This document shows positions 51,491 to 60,379 of a DNA stretch of 64,000 nucleotides, piece after piece. The stretch covers positions 1-64,000 of the forward strand of contig RAZE01000019.1 of NCBI GenBank assembly GCA_003611955.1, in the 5' to 3' direction. A program made the position numbers and the translations under genes. How positions within the stretch are numbered: the first letter of the stretch is position 1; every line of letters begins with the position of its first letter. This stretch comes from a bacterium 1XD8-76. Lineage in GTDB: Bacteria > Bacillota > Clostridia > Lachnospirales > Lachnospiraceae. The notes under the pieces were generated by a model. The model was given only the letters and a program-made list of their open reading frames with translations. It made no database searches and was not told the DNA's origin.

Positions 51491-52219
51491 TTGAAACAAA
51501 AAAAAATTATTACCATTCTTCTCACAGCAGGTTTTGTGCTGCTGTTCGCCGGCGGTCTCTCTCTTCCGGCCCATGCCGCGGCACAGTTTGATCCGGCGTT
51601 CTATGCGGCGACATACCCTGATGTGACCGCAGCGCTGGGGACGGATCCCCAGATGCTTCTGGCTCATTACCTTACCTACGGCATGGCGGAGGGCAGAGTA
51701 CCTTTCCAGGGTGCCGCTCCCGGCACCCCGGTGGACGGCGTGAACGCAAGTGCCGTTATCACACCGGCTCCTTCCACCGGCGTTCCCGTTCCCATAGGCC
51801 AGCTCGCAAACCGGTCCAGCCTGAAAAAGAAACAGACCGACGCGGAATTTGCCCAGGCCTACAATGTCGCATGGCAGACCGTGGCTCCTCTCGCGGGACT
51901 TCCCATGGAAGATCAGCTCTGGGGAATCGCCGTCGCCATGCGCGACCACTACGATTCCGGCATGATGTACTCCATGTCAACGCCGCACTACAACGATCCC
52001 TACGGCTATTTCGTACTGGGGACGGCCTCCTGCGCCGGCTGCGCCAGAGCGACAGGGCTCTGCCTGAATATCCTCGGCATCCCTTACGAGCACGTAAACG
52101 AGAATCAGTATTCCCACCAGTGGTGCCGTGTCAATGTGAACGGAACCTACTGGATCTGTGACGCATACGGACTGTACTGCGGACCGGAACCGGCTCCTTA
52201 TATGCATCCGTATCTGTAA
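51491..52219 (+). CDS. Secreted transglutaminase-like protein
   Basis: About 242 residues. TTG start at 51491, 8 bases after GAGGAGG; signal peptide (KQKKIITILLTAGFVLLFAG, then PAHAAA). A short repeat module FDPAFYAATYPDVTAAL...YLTYGMAEGR, common in Lachnospiraceae surface proteins, is followed by a Ser/Pro linker and a transglutaminase-core-like domain with Cys in GTASCAGCARA, His in QYSHQWCRV and Asp in WICDAYG. It may cleave or cross-link wall peptides; the reaction is not shown by sequence. Confidence 0.75.
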   Translation: MKQKKIITILLTAGFVLLFAGGLSLPAHAAAQFDPAFYAATYPDVTAALGTDPQMLLAHYLTYGMAEGRVPFQGAAPGTPVDGVNASAVITPAPSTGVPVPIGQLANRSSLKKKQTDAEFAQAYNVAWQTVAPLAGLPMEDQLWGIAVAMRDHYDSGMMYSMSTPHYNDPYGYFVLGTASCAGCARATGLCLNILGIPYEHVNENQYSHQWCRVNVNGTYWICDAYGLYCGPEPAPYMHPYL

Positions 52220-52251
52220 GCCTGATATGGCGTGATATTTCTGAAATGCAA

Positions 52252-52283
52252 ACAGGGCGGCACTATAGCCGCCCTCTGTATTT
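52252..52283. terminator. Bidirectional terminator
   Basis: CAGGGCGGC-ACTATA-GCCGCCCTCTG between two convergent genes, with TATTTATA after it on the plus strand. Confidence 0.7.
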
Positions 52284-52298
52284 ATACCAGCAATATTT

Positions 52299-53489
52299 CT
52301 ACCAGCAATTCTTGCAGTTTCTCTCACTTTCGTCCGACCCTATCGACGCGGAGTAGGCCGCCGCCTCCTCATACGTATCGAAATATACCGGCTGGCTCAT
52401 CGCATTCTTCGAATTGCCTGTCGCCGCGCAGCCTCCCACAATATGTATTTTCCCGTTTTTGCCGTTGACCGCATAAGAACCGCTTCCCGCCGGTGCCGCC
52501 GGCTGCTGCGGTTCCGGCTGCGTCTGAGGCTGTATTTCAGGCTGCTGCTCAGTCTGTGACTCCTGCTGTCCCACATTTTCCTGCTCCTGAGGTTCAGACG
52601 GCGCCACAGCGGCGGTTCCCTCCAGGCTGCTTGTTCCCGTCGTGTAATCTATGGAGACGCCGGGCTGTACATTGTAGCAGAACACATTAAATAAAATGTC
52701 CTCCCCGTCGTCCTCCACAGACTTTGCCTCCATCAGCACGCCGTCGGCGACCAGATTATCCCCCTCAAACAGCGGCGTCACCCGGTACATCACATGGTTT
52801 CCGGTCTCTTTCACATAGTCCGCCACCATATTTTCAAAGGGAAGCATCCCCTCGACATTCATATATCTCGTCCCGGTGATCAGGTTCTTCATGTTGGCAT
52901 TTTCCCCGGTCAGCTGGAATCCTAACAGATGACAGCGGTTATAGAGATAATTTCCGTCCACAACACCCTCGTACTTGACCGTATGCCAGCCCGTTGGCTT
53001 TACACTTCCGATCTTCCCCCGCTCTTCCACCGGCATAATGTCCTGCCCGACGCTGGCCATACAGGCGCCGCAGCGCCCCAGAGCATCCAGCTCCGAATAG
53101 TACTCATAGGAGACATCCGTCATATCCTCCTCGTCAAAGTAGGGGACGTTCCCATTTATCTCCGTATAGGCATTTCCCGTGTAGACAGGTATATCGATAT
53201 AGCTGATCTCCTCAGCCGCCGCATTGGTTCCCGTGATATCCCCGGATTCCGACTGCCTCGCTTTTCCGTATACGGTCTCCGCCGGTTCCGATTCCCCTCT
53301 TCTCTCGGAGATGCTCTCCTCCGGTTCCGATTTAACCGACTCTGTCTCCTCGGGAACCGTCGTCTCTTCCGAGACGGCCTCCTCCACAAGAGCTTCTTCG
53401 GGTTCCGGATCCGCCGTCTTCCCGGTGCCGCATCCCGCAAGCATCAATCCAAACGCCAGCAGAAGCCCTAATTTCCGAAATTTTCTCAT
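52299..53489 (-). CDS. Exported DNA/RNA non-specific endonuclease lipoprotein
   Basis: 396 residues. Lipobox LMLAGCGTG; Glu-rich linker; nuclease domain at about residues 98-285 with the catalytic His in YLYNRCHLLGFQLTGEN (H187; DRGH replaced by NRCH) and the metal-site Asn in NLITGTRYMNVEG. A Gln/Pro linker follows, then a C-terminal module with HIVGGC and CKNC that looks like a small zinc site and resembles Ada-type HxxxxC-CxxC modules. Start 53489 has GGAGG 8 bases upstream and overlaps the preceding stop (ATGA). Likely acts on extracellular nucleic acid at the cell surface. Confidence 0.85.
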   Translation of the reverse strand: MRKFRKLGLLLAFGLMLAGCGTGKTADPEPEEALVEEAVSEETTVPEETESVKSEPEESISERRGESEPAETVYGKARQSESGDITGTNAAAEEISYIDIPVYTGNAYTEINGNVPYFDEEDMTDVSYEYYSELDALGRCGACMASVGQDIMPVEERGKIGSVKPTGWHTVKYEGVVDGNYLYNRCHLLGFQLTGENANMKNLITGTRYMNVEGMLPFENMVADYVKETGNHVMYRVTPLFEGDNLVADGVLMEAKSVEDDGEDILFNVFCYNVQPGVSIDYTTGTSSLEGTAAVAPSEPQEQENVGQQESQTEQQPEIQPQTQPEPQQPAAPAGSGSYAVNGKNGKIHIVGGCAATGNSKNAMSQPVYFDTYEEAAAYSASIGSDESERNCKNCW

Positions 53490-53902
53490 TCTTCCTTCCT
53501 CCATATTTCCATCGTGATCTTCTCGTGGGAATTTCCCGGAAACTCTTCGCTTCCGGCACAGAAAAATCCGCTCTCCCAGGGCAGCATATCCGGCCCGGCA
53601 TCGCCGGGATACTTTCTGTTCCAGCGAAAAACAATAAACTCTTCTATCTTTTCCGCCGCCCCGGATATCTCCGTATTCTCCACAAAACAGAACTCTCCGC
53701 TCTCTGCCCTGTCGAGAAAATCCTCCGCTTCACAGATCCCTGTCTCCATTTCCTGAAACAGTTTTCTCGAATAGCTGTTCATCCACAGCTTACTCCCCAC
53801 AGTGAGCTTTGCTATTTTTTCTCTGACAGCGATATCCCGGCTCTGCCTTCTGTGGTTGAACATTGTTCTGTTGTCATCGTCCAGAGTGAGAATTATCTTC
53901 GT
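53486..53902 (-). CDS. Unknown small protein coupled to the endonuclease gene, non-ATG start
   Basis: Function unknown. Acidic soluble protein. From the ATG at 53863 the frame reads MFNHRRQSRDIAVREKIAKL, CFVENTEISGAAEKIEEFIV and NSHEKITMEIWR. Upstream in the same frame the DNA encodes KIILTLDDDNRT, directly after an ACG codon at 53902 that is 7 bases from GGAGG. By recall, relatives start MKII..LDDxNGMMFNHRRQS, so the true start has probably changed from ATG to ACG, or a downstream ATG is now used. It overlaps the endonuclease start by 4 bases. An immunity or processing role is only a guess. Confidence 0.6.
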   Translation of the reverse strand, partial: TKIILTLDDDNRTMFNHRRQSRDIAVREKIAKLTVGSKLWMNSYSRKLFQEMETGICEAEDFLDRAESGEFCFVENTEISGAAEKIEEFIVFRWNRKYPGDAGPDMLPWESGFFCAGSEEFPGNSHEKITMEIWRKEE

Positions 53903-54007
53903 AAGATCACCTCCGTTTCCCTCTTTCGCATACTATAACATTTTCTGCACACAAATACAATCGACACCGCAGAATATATCTGCCGGTGCCGAGAACATCA
54001 AAAAGGC

Positions 54008-54051
54008 TTGACAAAATAGAAAATTCTATTTAGAATTACTTAGGAAACTAA
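54008..54051 (+). promoter_or_regulatory. marR promoter with operator elements
   Basis: TTGACA (54008-54013), 17 bases, TAGAAT (54031-54036). The spacer is filled by AATAGAAAATTCTATT (perfect inverted repeat). ACTTAGGAAACTAA follows at 54038-54051 and recurs before the MATE gene. Confidence 0.7.
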
Positions 54052-54065
54052 TAAAGGGGAGTGCT

Positions 54066-54494
54066 ATGATTTCACTTACCAAAAATGCAGCAAGATATGT
54101 TAGCAAGCTGTCCAACAAACTGCGCAGAAAATTAGATATGCTTTCCTCAAGGGAAGAATTTAGTGGTTCCCAGGGAAGAACGCTCCATTTTTTGCTTGCG
54201 CAGACAGACGATATATTTCAAAAGGACATAGAGGAAGAATACAGCATACGCCCTTCCACTGCAACGGAATTGTTAAAACAAATGGAAAAGAATGGGCTTA
54301 TTGTCCGTGAGCCAGCAGCTTATGACAACCGCTTAAAAAAGATTGTGGTAACGGATAAAGCCTTATTGTATAAACAACAAGTTGTAGCGGACCTGACCGC
54401 ATTAGACGAAACCCTTGTAAGAGGTATTTCAGAAGCAGATTTACAGGTCTTTTTCAAGGTAATGGAGAAAATGATGGATAACTTGTCTGAATGA
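54066..54494 (+). CDS. MarR family transcriptional regulator
   Basis: 142 residues, winged helix with recognition region IRPSTATELLKQMEKNGLIV and wing REPAAYDNRLKKIVVTDKA. An N-terminal helical part (VSKLSNKLRRKLDML) makes the dimer interface. AAAGGGG ribosome binding site. It precedes a MATE transporter by 81 bases that contain a second copy of the 14-base operator motif. Typically derepressed by the drug that the pump exports. Confidence 0.9.
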   Translation: MISLTKNAARYVSKLSNKLRRKLDMLSSREEFSGSQGRTLHFLLAQTDDIFQKDIEEEYSIRPSTATELLKQMEKNGLIVREPAAYDNRLKKIVVTDKALLYKQQVVADLTALDETLVRGISEADLQVFFKVMEKMMDNLSE

Positions 54495-54531
54495 AAATTT
54501 TAGATGTGTTATCCAAAATTTTCACGCAAAT

Positions 54532-54545
54532 ACTTAGGAAACTAA
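54532..54545. promoter_or_regulatory. Second MarR operator motif
   Basis: ACTTAGGAAACTAA, identical over 14 bases to 54038-54051, placed 31 bases before the MATE start codon. Confidence 0.6.
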
Positions 54546-54575
54546 CTTACAAAAATGAAAGAGAGGTACGAAAAC

Positions 54576-55940
54576 ATGAACGAAACAAATAATTTTTCGA
54601 CAGAGAAATTGTTCCCTATGATTTTGAAGTATTCTATTCCGGCGGCGATTTCGCTTCTGATTACGGCAATTTATAACATTGTTGACCGTATTTTTGTAGG
54701 AAACTTTAACGGTACTTCCGCATTAGCCGGACTATCAATCTGCTTTCCTCTTTCCTACATGATGATGGCTTTCGGGCTTACTTGCAGCGCAGGCGGTTCC
54801 TCGCTGTTCAGCTTATTTGCAGGAAAAGGCGAACAGAAAAATATGAACCGCTCTTTTGGAAACTCATTGATATTAGTCGTTATTTTTGAAGTTCTGCTGT
54901 CTGCGCTTCTGCTTATTTTTGCAAATCCTATCCTCGAAGTATTTGGAGTAACGGAAACGGCATACGAGTATGCGTATGAATATTATAGGATTGTGGCACT
55001 GGGCTGTCTGTTTCAAGGACTTACACAAGTTTTTTGCGACTTCGTGCGTGTTTCTGGAAAGCCTGTTCTGGGTATGTGTGTTACGGGTATCGGTGCAGTA
55101 ACAAACATCGTTCTCGACGCTGTTTTTGTGGCAGTTTTGGACTGGGGTGTTACCGGCGCGGCATGGGCGACTGTGACAGGACAAATTCTTTCCGCACTGT
55201 TTGGTACATACCTCATTTTGAAAGGCTGCACAAAAATAGAAATTGAAAGAGGAACTTTTTCTTTTGATTATAGACTCTCTGAAAAAATTATATTCTGTGG
55301 CTTTGCCTTTTGGATTGCACAAATGGCTATGGGGCTAATCAGTCTCGTTTATAACAGTCAATTAGGCAAATATGGCGGCGATACAGCTATCAGCGTGTAT
55401 GCGGTTGTTGCAAGCATTATGACCTTTGTAATCATGCCCGCGAGCGGTATCAGTCAAGGTATTCAACCGATTGTCGGCAATAACTTCGGCGCAAAAAATT
55501 ACAAAAGAGTTATGACTACCTTGTATCAGGCTTCCGCTTTCTCGGTAAGCATTACCTGTATCATCTGGCTCATTGTCATGTTCTTTCCAGAAGCAATCCT
55601 GCTTTCTTTCGGTGCTTCTGAAGAAATGCTGGAAATTGGCATTTCGGGACTGCGGACAAACTTTTGCATTACGCCTATCTTAGGATTTGTAATGCTTGTA
55701 ACGACATTTTTTCAGTCGATTGCAAAACCCGTTCCCTCCATCGTGATTACATTTTTAAGGCAAATTTTGTTTTTAATATCATTTATCTACATCTTCCCTG
55801 TGATTTGGGATATGAACGGAATTTTTGTGGCTCAACCTGTAAGCGACGCATTGGCACTGATACTTTCTACTGTTCTCGTCATCAAAGAAAAGCGACAGCT
55901 TTATAGCATGGCGGATAGTTCAAATGGAGAAACGGCATAG
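54576..55940 (+). CDS. MATE family efflux transporter
   Basis: 454 residues, 12 predicted membrane helices, cation-coupled export of drugs or toxic metabolites. Typical N-terminal half FPMILKYSIPAAISLLITAI, YNIVDRIFVGNFNGTSALAG, and C-terminal half IMPASGISQGIQPIVGNNFG. Start 54576 (MNETNNFSTEKL) follows GAGAGG; an in-frame ATG at 54555 has no site. Controlled by the MarR gene upstream. Confidence 0.93.
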   Translation: MNETNNFSTEKLFPMILKYSIPAAISLLITAIYNIVDRIFVGNFNGTSALAGLSICFPLSYMMMAFGLTCSAGGSSLFSLFAGKGEQKNMNRSFGNSLILVVIFEVLLSALLLIFANPILEVFGVTETAYEYAYEYYRIVALGCLFQGLTQVFCDFVRVSGKPVLGMCVTGIGAVTNIVLDAVFVAVLDWGVTGAAWATVTGQILSALFGTYLILKGCTKIEIERGTFSFDYRLSEKIIFCGFAFWIAQMAMGLISLVYNSQLGKYGGDTAISVYAVVASIMTFVIMPASGISQGIQPIVGNNFGAKNYKRVMTTLYQASAFSVSITCIIWLIVMFFPEAILLSFGASEEMLEIGISGLRTNFCITPILGFVMLVTTFFQSIAKPVPSIVITFLRQILFLISFIYIFPVIWDMNGIFVAQPVSDALALILSTVLVIKEKRQLYSMADSSNGETA

Positions 55941-55960
55941 CCCGCAAGCTACGCCGTTTC
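55929..55960 (+). terminator. Terminator overlapping the MATE stop
   Basis: GAAACGGC.TAGC-CCGCAA-GCTA.GCCGTTTC, 12 paired bases with one mismatch, overlapping the stop codon. No strong T tract follows. Confidence 0.55.
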
Positions 55961-56018
55961 CCGTAAACATTTCTGATACTGTCTTATGAGTGCCACCCAT
56001 TACAACTATTTCATACCT

Positions 56019-57071
56019 CTACTTCGGTGCCCTTGCCAGTTTATAAAACATATCCCCCAATACGGCATCACGATAGATATATCTGCAAATTCTCATCTTA
56101 TGGCGACTGTCATCGATGCGCCATCTGTAATCTTCTGTCAGAGATGGCGTCGCCGTCAACGTGGATGGACACCAGGCAGGATTGCACAGATAACCCACCG
56201 TAGAAATATCCCAGATAATTCTGGACGGAGAGAGCATCGTTTTGGTAGAAGGTACACCCGCCGCACCATAGTCATCCAACCCGAGACAATAAGTCTGGTG
56301 AAACAGATTCAGCCAGTTCTGTCCCATCTCCTGCGTCAGCTGACTTATGACAATATCCGACAAATACGTTCCGACTTTACTCTTTCCTCTCAGATGGGCT
56401 TCCAGCTCAGGTGCGGTCACCGTCAGATTGGAAGCCACACTCATACAGGGTACCAGGACCAGCGGAACTCCACAGTCCAAAATCAGCTGGGATGCCAATA
56501 CATCCTGCCCCAGATTGAACTCGATCGCCGTCGGCCAGAAAAGCGGCTGGCCCGCAAGCCATACGATCACTATTTTATGGATGATCTCAGGGTCCATCAA
56601 AATGGCGGACGCTACATTGGTGATCTCTCCGATCGCCACAACATACAAAAGATCCTCACTCTCGCGAGCTCTTTTTACCAGATCTCTGGCCGCCTCACTC
56701 TCCACATATTCATCGGGCTTTGACATATACTCAGCCGATCCTTTAAAAACTTTCCCTGTTGTATCTATCTCCAGAAGACCAAACAGCTTCTGTATCTCTT
56801 TATAGCTCAGCTCCAGCCCTTCTTTCAGATCATCCGTCATCGGGATATCTACCCCCTGCGTGTGAAGCAGTTTCGCGAAAAAGGCAGAGGAAAAAGGCGC
56901 CGCATACACCGCATCCACCTGCATCCGCTCCGGAGACATCTGCGCATAGGCCAGCGCAAACTGATCATCCACCTCATTGTAAGTATCCGTATCGATCACA
57001 ATATGCACTTTCCCTTTCGGGGGCGCAAGACGTCTGATACGTTCCTCCTCACTCAACATCGGAAATTTCAT
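56019..57071 (-). CDS. Inosine/uridine-preferring nucleoside hydrolase
   Basis: Cleaves ribonucleosides to ribose and base. 350 residues; the Ca-binding N-terminal motif IDTDTYNEVDDQFALA is the family signature (DTDxxxxDD), with VVAIGEITNVASAI and a polar pocket later. GGAG site before ATG 57071. Last gene of the ATPase-permease-binding protein-permease operon, which argues that the transporter imports nucleosides or ribosides (inference). Confidence 0.9.
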   Translation of the reverse strand: MKFPMLSEEERIRRLAPPKGKVHIVIDTDTYNEVDDQFALAYAQMSPERMQVDAVYAAPFSSAFFAKLLHTQGVDIPMTDDLKEGLELSYKEIQKLFGLLEIDTTGKVFKGSAEYMSKPDEYVESEAARDLVKRARESEDLLYVVAIGEITNVASAILMDPEIIHKIVIVWLAGQPLFWPTAIEFNLGQDVLASQLILDCGVPLVLVPCMSVASNLTVTAPELEAHLRGKSKVGTYLSDIVISQLTQEMGQNWLNLFHQTYCLGLDDYGAAGVPSTKTMLSPSRIIWDISTVGYLCNPAWCPSTLTATPSLTEDYRWRIDDSRHKMRICRYIYRDAVLGDMFYKLARAPK

Positions 57072-57086
57072 CTTTTTTCTCCTTTT

Positions 57087-58049
57087 CTATTGCTTCTGTC
57101 CACGCAGTACAGCCCTCTTTATTCTCCATCCGTCGATCTTTTCCGTGTTGCGGAAAAAGATCATAACGATCAGTAAAAAAGCGCCCAGCACCACATTCTG
57201 AAACGTGTCCGGCATACCTGCCGCAATCAGACCGATAAAAATAATATTCAGACTGAACTGGCTGATAAAAATTCCAATCGTCAAATCACAGATGCTCTGC
57301 AATACCAGCGCGAGCAAAATACTGATAAGAGGCTTAAATACGATCGTCACACTGCCGAGTCCCGTCTGTGCACCAACGGATCCGGACTGGCTTAGCGTCA
57401 AAACAGAGGCAAGTGCAATAAATATACTCCCATATATAAAAGATTTAAATTTTACCAGATCTGCCTTGATTCCGTTATTTTTTGCAACCGTTTCATTGCT
57501 TCCCACGGCACGCATATGATAGCTGAACTGCGTATTGTTGCAGATAAAATAAAACAGCGCGGCCGAAGCAAAAAACAGCAGGATGATACAGGGCGAAGAG
57601 CCCAGTACCGCATATGCATTATCGATCTGCACGAATCCGAACCGTCCTGCGAACTGTCTCCCCGCGATCTCAAAAATCATTGTCAGTCCCATCGTCAACA
57701 CCAGAGAAGGGATCCTGAGTATCCTGTTCAAATACCCCGTGATTGCCGCCGTAATAAGACTGGCCGCAAAAGCGCCGAGAATCATACCTGGTATTCCGTA
57801 GTTTGCCGCAAGCAGACCGCCCGTAACTCCACTGATAATCACGCGCGCACCGATCGTAAAATCAAAAATTCCGCATATATTGCCGTAAGCAACCGCATAG
57901 GCAGTGATCGTCGGGATGATCGTCTGCATAAAGATCGTATAGACGCAGTTCCAGTTGCTGAATCTTTCAAAACAGATACAGAGAAACACACCGTAGACGA
58001 TAACGGGAAGCATTATTGTTTTAAGCGATTTTGCAAATAAATTTTTCAT
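57087..58049 (-). CDS. ABC permease (RbsC-type), second of two
   Basis: About 320 residues, BPD_transp_2 fold with about nine membrane helices (YGVFLCICFERFSNWNCVYT, GIFDFTIGARVIISGVTGGL, LGSVTIVFKPLISILLALVL). The usual DLSVG motif reads DFTIGA here. Start 58049 (MKNLFAKSL) follows AAGGAAAG; the open frame to 58148 crosses into the SBP 3' region. Forms a heterodimer with the permease at 59450 (inference). Confidence 0.88.
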   Translation of the reverse strand: MKNLFAKSLKTIMLPVIVYGVFLCICFERFSNWNCVYTIFMQTIIPTITAYAVAYGNICGIFDFTIGARVIISGVTGGLLAANYGIPGMILGAFAASLITAAITGYLNRILRIPSLVLTMGLTMIFEIAGRQFAGRFGFVQIDNAYAVLGSSPCIILLFFASAALFYFICNNTQFSYHMRAVGSNETVAKNNGIKADLVKFKSFIYGSIFIALASVLTLSQSGSVGAQTGLGSVTIVFKPLISILLALVLQSICDLTIGIFISQFSLNIIFIGLIAAGMPDTFQNVVLGAFLLIVMIFFRNTEKIDGWRIKRAVLRGQKQ

Positions 58050-58157
58050 GGTAAAACTTTCCTTATTTTTTATTCCCACAGACAGCGGGCCAGGTGCCAT
58101 GCTCAGGCATCCTGGCGGCTGCCGTGAGGATCCAATATTCCGAAACACTCTTTCGTG

Positions 58158-59396
58158 TCAGCTGTGTCTTTCCACCACATCTGCAATGGAGAAGCTTTTC
58201 AACAACTCCTCAATGGATTCTTTTGTGACATCCTGATTATAGAATTTAATCATGGATTCCCTGATCTCCTCTTTCGTATAAACAGTCGTATCTCCCAGGA
58301 AAAATTCATTGAACTGTGTGGACTCCTCCGCTGTCGTCAGCTCCAGGTACGGTGTGATGATAACACAGGGGCCTTCCTCCACGAGAGGTGTACCGATCAC
58401 TTTGTTTACCAGAATAACGGAACTCATCAGGGGATCGATCTGCTGCTGCCCGCCGTAGGAAACATGGAAGGAACCGGCCTCCAGATACTCACCCATGGTA
58501 GAGTCAAAATCGATACGGCCTACAATAACCTCTCCCGCCTTGTTGTGATCCGATAAAGCTTTCTCGATGGTGGGAAGCGCCGCGTCACAGTAAGTTCCCA
58601 AAAGCAGGATACCGTCCATCTCAGGATATGCTGCAATGTAGCTTTCTATCGTCTTTGTCATATCTGTCGTCACAGTGATATCATAGGTGGTATTCAGGAT
58701 CGTCACCCCTGCTTCCTCCGCGCCTTTCGCCGCTCCCATATCTCTCAAATCGGAAGAGGTATCACCCTTTGCAATATTGATACAGCAAAGATTTTCAACC
58801 CCCATGGAAGCCATCGTCTTTACCACGTTCGCCGCACATTCCTCATCGTTTTCGTTGCATCCGCCTGCGAACCACTCGGACGCATGGATCTGCTCGCGGA
58901 TCTCCTCATCGCTGATCGTGCGGAACATGGTTCCCCAGTATACTCCCGCCTCTGCACACATCGCATCGACAGTGGGGAGCATGGAATCGGATGCCGGCAT
59001 AAACAGAATGCCGTCGCAGTCTCTGCTGATCAGCTCGGAAACGTTGTTGATCAGATCATCAGCGGAAAGATCCGTCTGCACATTGACCAGCTCACCTCCT
59101 GCTGCCTCCACGGCAACCTTAACACTGTCATAGATGGAGATCCATGTGGGATCCGTCGAAGAAGTATCCCACGGGAACCCGATCTTGAAGGGTTCCGGAT
59201 CGCCCTCGGTCTGTACGCTCTCTGCCAGTTCTCCCGCCGTCTCCGCCGCTTCCGTTTCGGCCTCCGTCTCTGTCTCCGCCTCCCCGGCTTCCTCTGTCTC
59301 AGGCGTCGCGCTCTCTCCTTCCGATGAGCCGCAGCCCGCGAGAAGCGTTGCTGTCACCACAAGAGAAAGAACAACGGCTAATAATCTTTTTTTCAT
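58158..59396 (-). CDS. ABC substrate-binding lipoprotein (sugar/nucleoside type)
   Basis: 412 residues. Lipobox TLLAGCGSSEG, a 45-residue Glu/Thr/Ala linker, then a single Peripla_BP_4-type domain (FKIGFPWDTSSTDPTWISIY, GILFMPASDSMLPTVDAMC, EMDGILLLGTYCDAALPTI). A normal single-domain protein, unlike the tandem one at 37022. Encoded between the two permease genes. Confidence 0.9.
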   Translation of the reverse strand: MKKRLLAVVLSLVVTATLLAGCGSSEGESATPETEEAGEAETETEAETEAAETAGELAESVQTEGDPEPFKIGFPWDTSSTDPTWISIYDSVKVAVEAAGGELVNVQTDLSADDLINNVSELISRDCDGILFMPASDSMLPTVDAMCAEAGVYWGTMFRTISDEEIREQIHASEWFAGGCNENDEECAANVVKTMASMGVENLCCINIAKGDTSSDLRDMGAAKGAEEAGVTILNTTYDITVTTDMTKTIESYIAAYPEMDGILLLGTYCDAALPTIEKALSDHNKAGEVIVGRIDFDSTMGEYLEAGSFHVSYGGQQQIDPLMSSVILVNKVIGTPLVEEGPCVIITPYLELTTAEESTQFNEFFLGDTTVYTKEEIRESMIKFYNQDVTKESIEELLKSFSIADVVERHS

Positions 59397-59449
59397 GATA
59401 TATCCTCCTTTTTAATTTTTATATGTTTACAGGATTCCCTGCAAATCAC

Positions 59450-60367
59450 CTATTTAATAACACCTGCATTTTTTCGGTCAAAGGACAGCGCCACTGCCGC
59501 GATCAGGATAACCCCCTGCACGACCTGCTGCATCAGTCCGTCTATGCCGATCAGCGACATCCCGCTCTTCAAAATTGCCATGGCGATACTGCCCACCACC
59601 GCGCTGCGGAATCTGACTACCCAGCCGCCTGCAAGAGGCATTCCGCCAAAGAGAACCGCAAGCAGTACGTCAAACTCAAAGGCATCTCCCGTTTTGGAGG
59701 ACGCCGTGCACGCCCGTACCAGCGTAAAAAATCCTATCAGACCGCAGACCAGACCGCACAGTGCAAAGCCCAGAAATCTCACTTTTTCCACTTTTACACC
59801 GGACTGTCTCGCCGCTTCCGCAGAAGCCCCCACCGCCCTGCAATGTTTGCCGTAGGCGCAATGTTCATACAGAAAATAAAACAGGACCATGATAACCAGA
59901 AAAGTCAGGATCTTCACCACGTTTTTGTCGAACACTCTCATGGAGATCGGTATCCCCACCGAGCCGTTCAAAAGCCAGGTTGTCATTCCCCTCACCACAA
60001 AGGACACCGCCAGTGTTCCGATAAAAGATTCCACCTTTAACTTTGCGATAGCGAAACCGCTGGCCGAGCCGATGACCAGACCTGTCAGTATCGCCGCCGG
60101 CAGAATCAGGGCCGTGCTGATATTTGCCGCAAAGGCTCCCATCGCCGCCGAAAAACCTACGATCGCCCCCACCGAAAGATCCAGCTCACCCAGCGCCATG
60201 ATAAACGCGTAAGCCATAGCGCACAGTCCGATACTGAAAAAGTTGTTAAAAATATTGATCAGATTTCTCCTGCCGAGCAAGAGCCCTCCTGTCAGCACTT
60301 CAAACAGCACCAACACCAGGATCAGACCGATGAAGGAAAAATTGTTGAGAAGCTTTTCTTTTGTCAT
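59450..60367 (-). CDS. ABC permease (RbsC-type), first of two
   Basis: 305 residues, BPD_transp_2 fold, with ALGELDLSVGAIVGFSAAMG, and LAVLFGGMPLAGGWVVRFRS near the C-terminus. Start 60367 (MTKEKLLNNF) is preceded by AGAGG at 8 bases; the ATG at 60373 would be too close to it. 12 bases after the ATPase gene. Confidence 0.9.
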   Translation of the reverse strand: MTKEKLLNNFSFIGLILVLVLFEVLTGGLLLGRRNLINIFNNFFSIGLCAMAYAFIMALGELDLSVGAIVGFSAAMGAFAANISTALILPAAILTGLVIGSASGFAIAKLKVESFIGTLAVSFVVRGMTTWLLNGSVGIPISMRVFDKNVVKILTFLVIMVLFYFLYEHCAYGKHCRAVGASAEAARQSGVKVEKVRFLGFALCGLVCGLIGFFTLVRACTASSKTGDAFEFDVLLAVLFGGMPLAGGWVVRFRSAVVGSIAMAILKSGMSLIGIDGLMQQVVQGVILIAAVALSFDRKNAGVIK

Positions 60368-60379
60368 GTCCATTACCTC

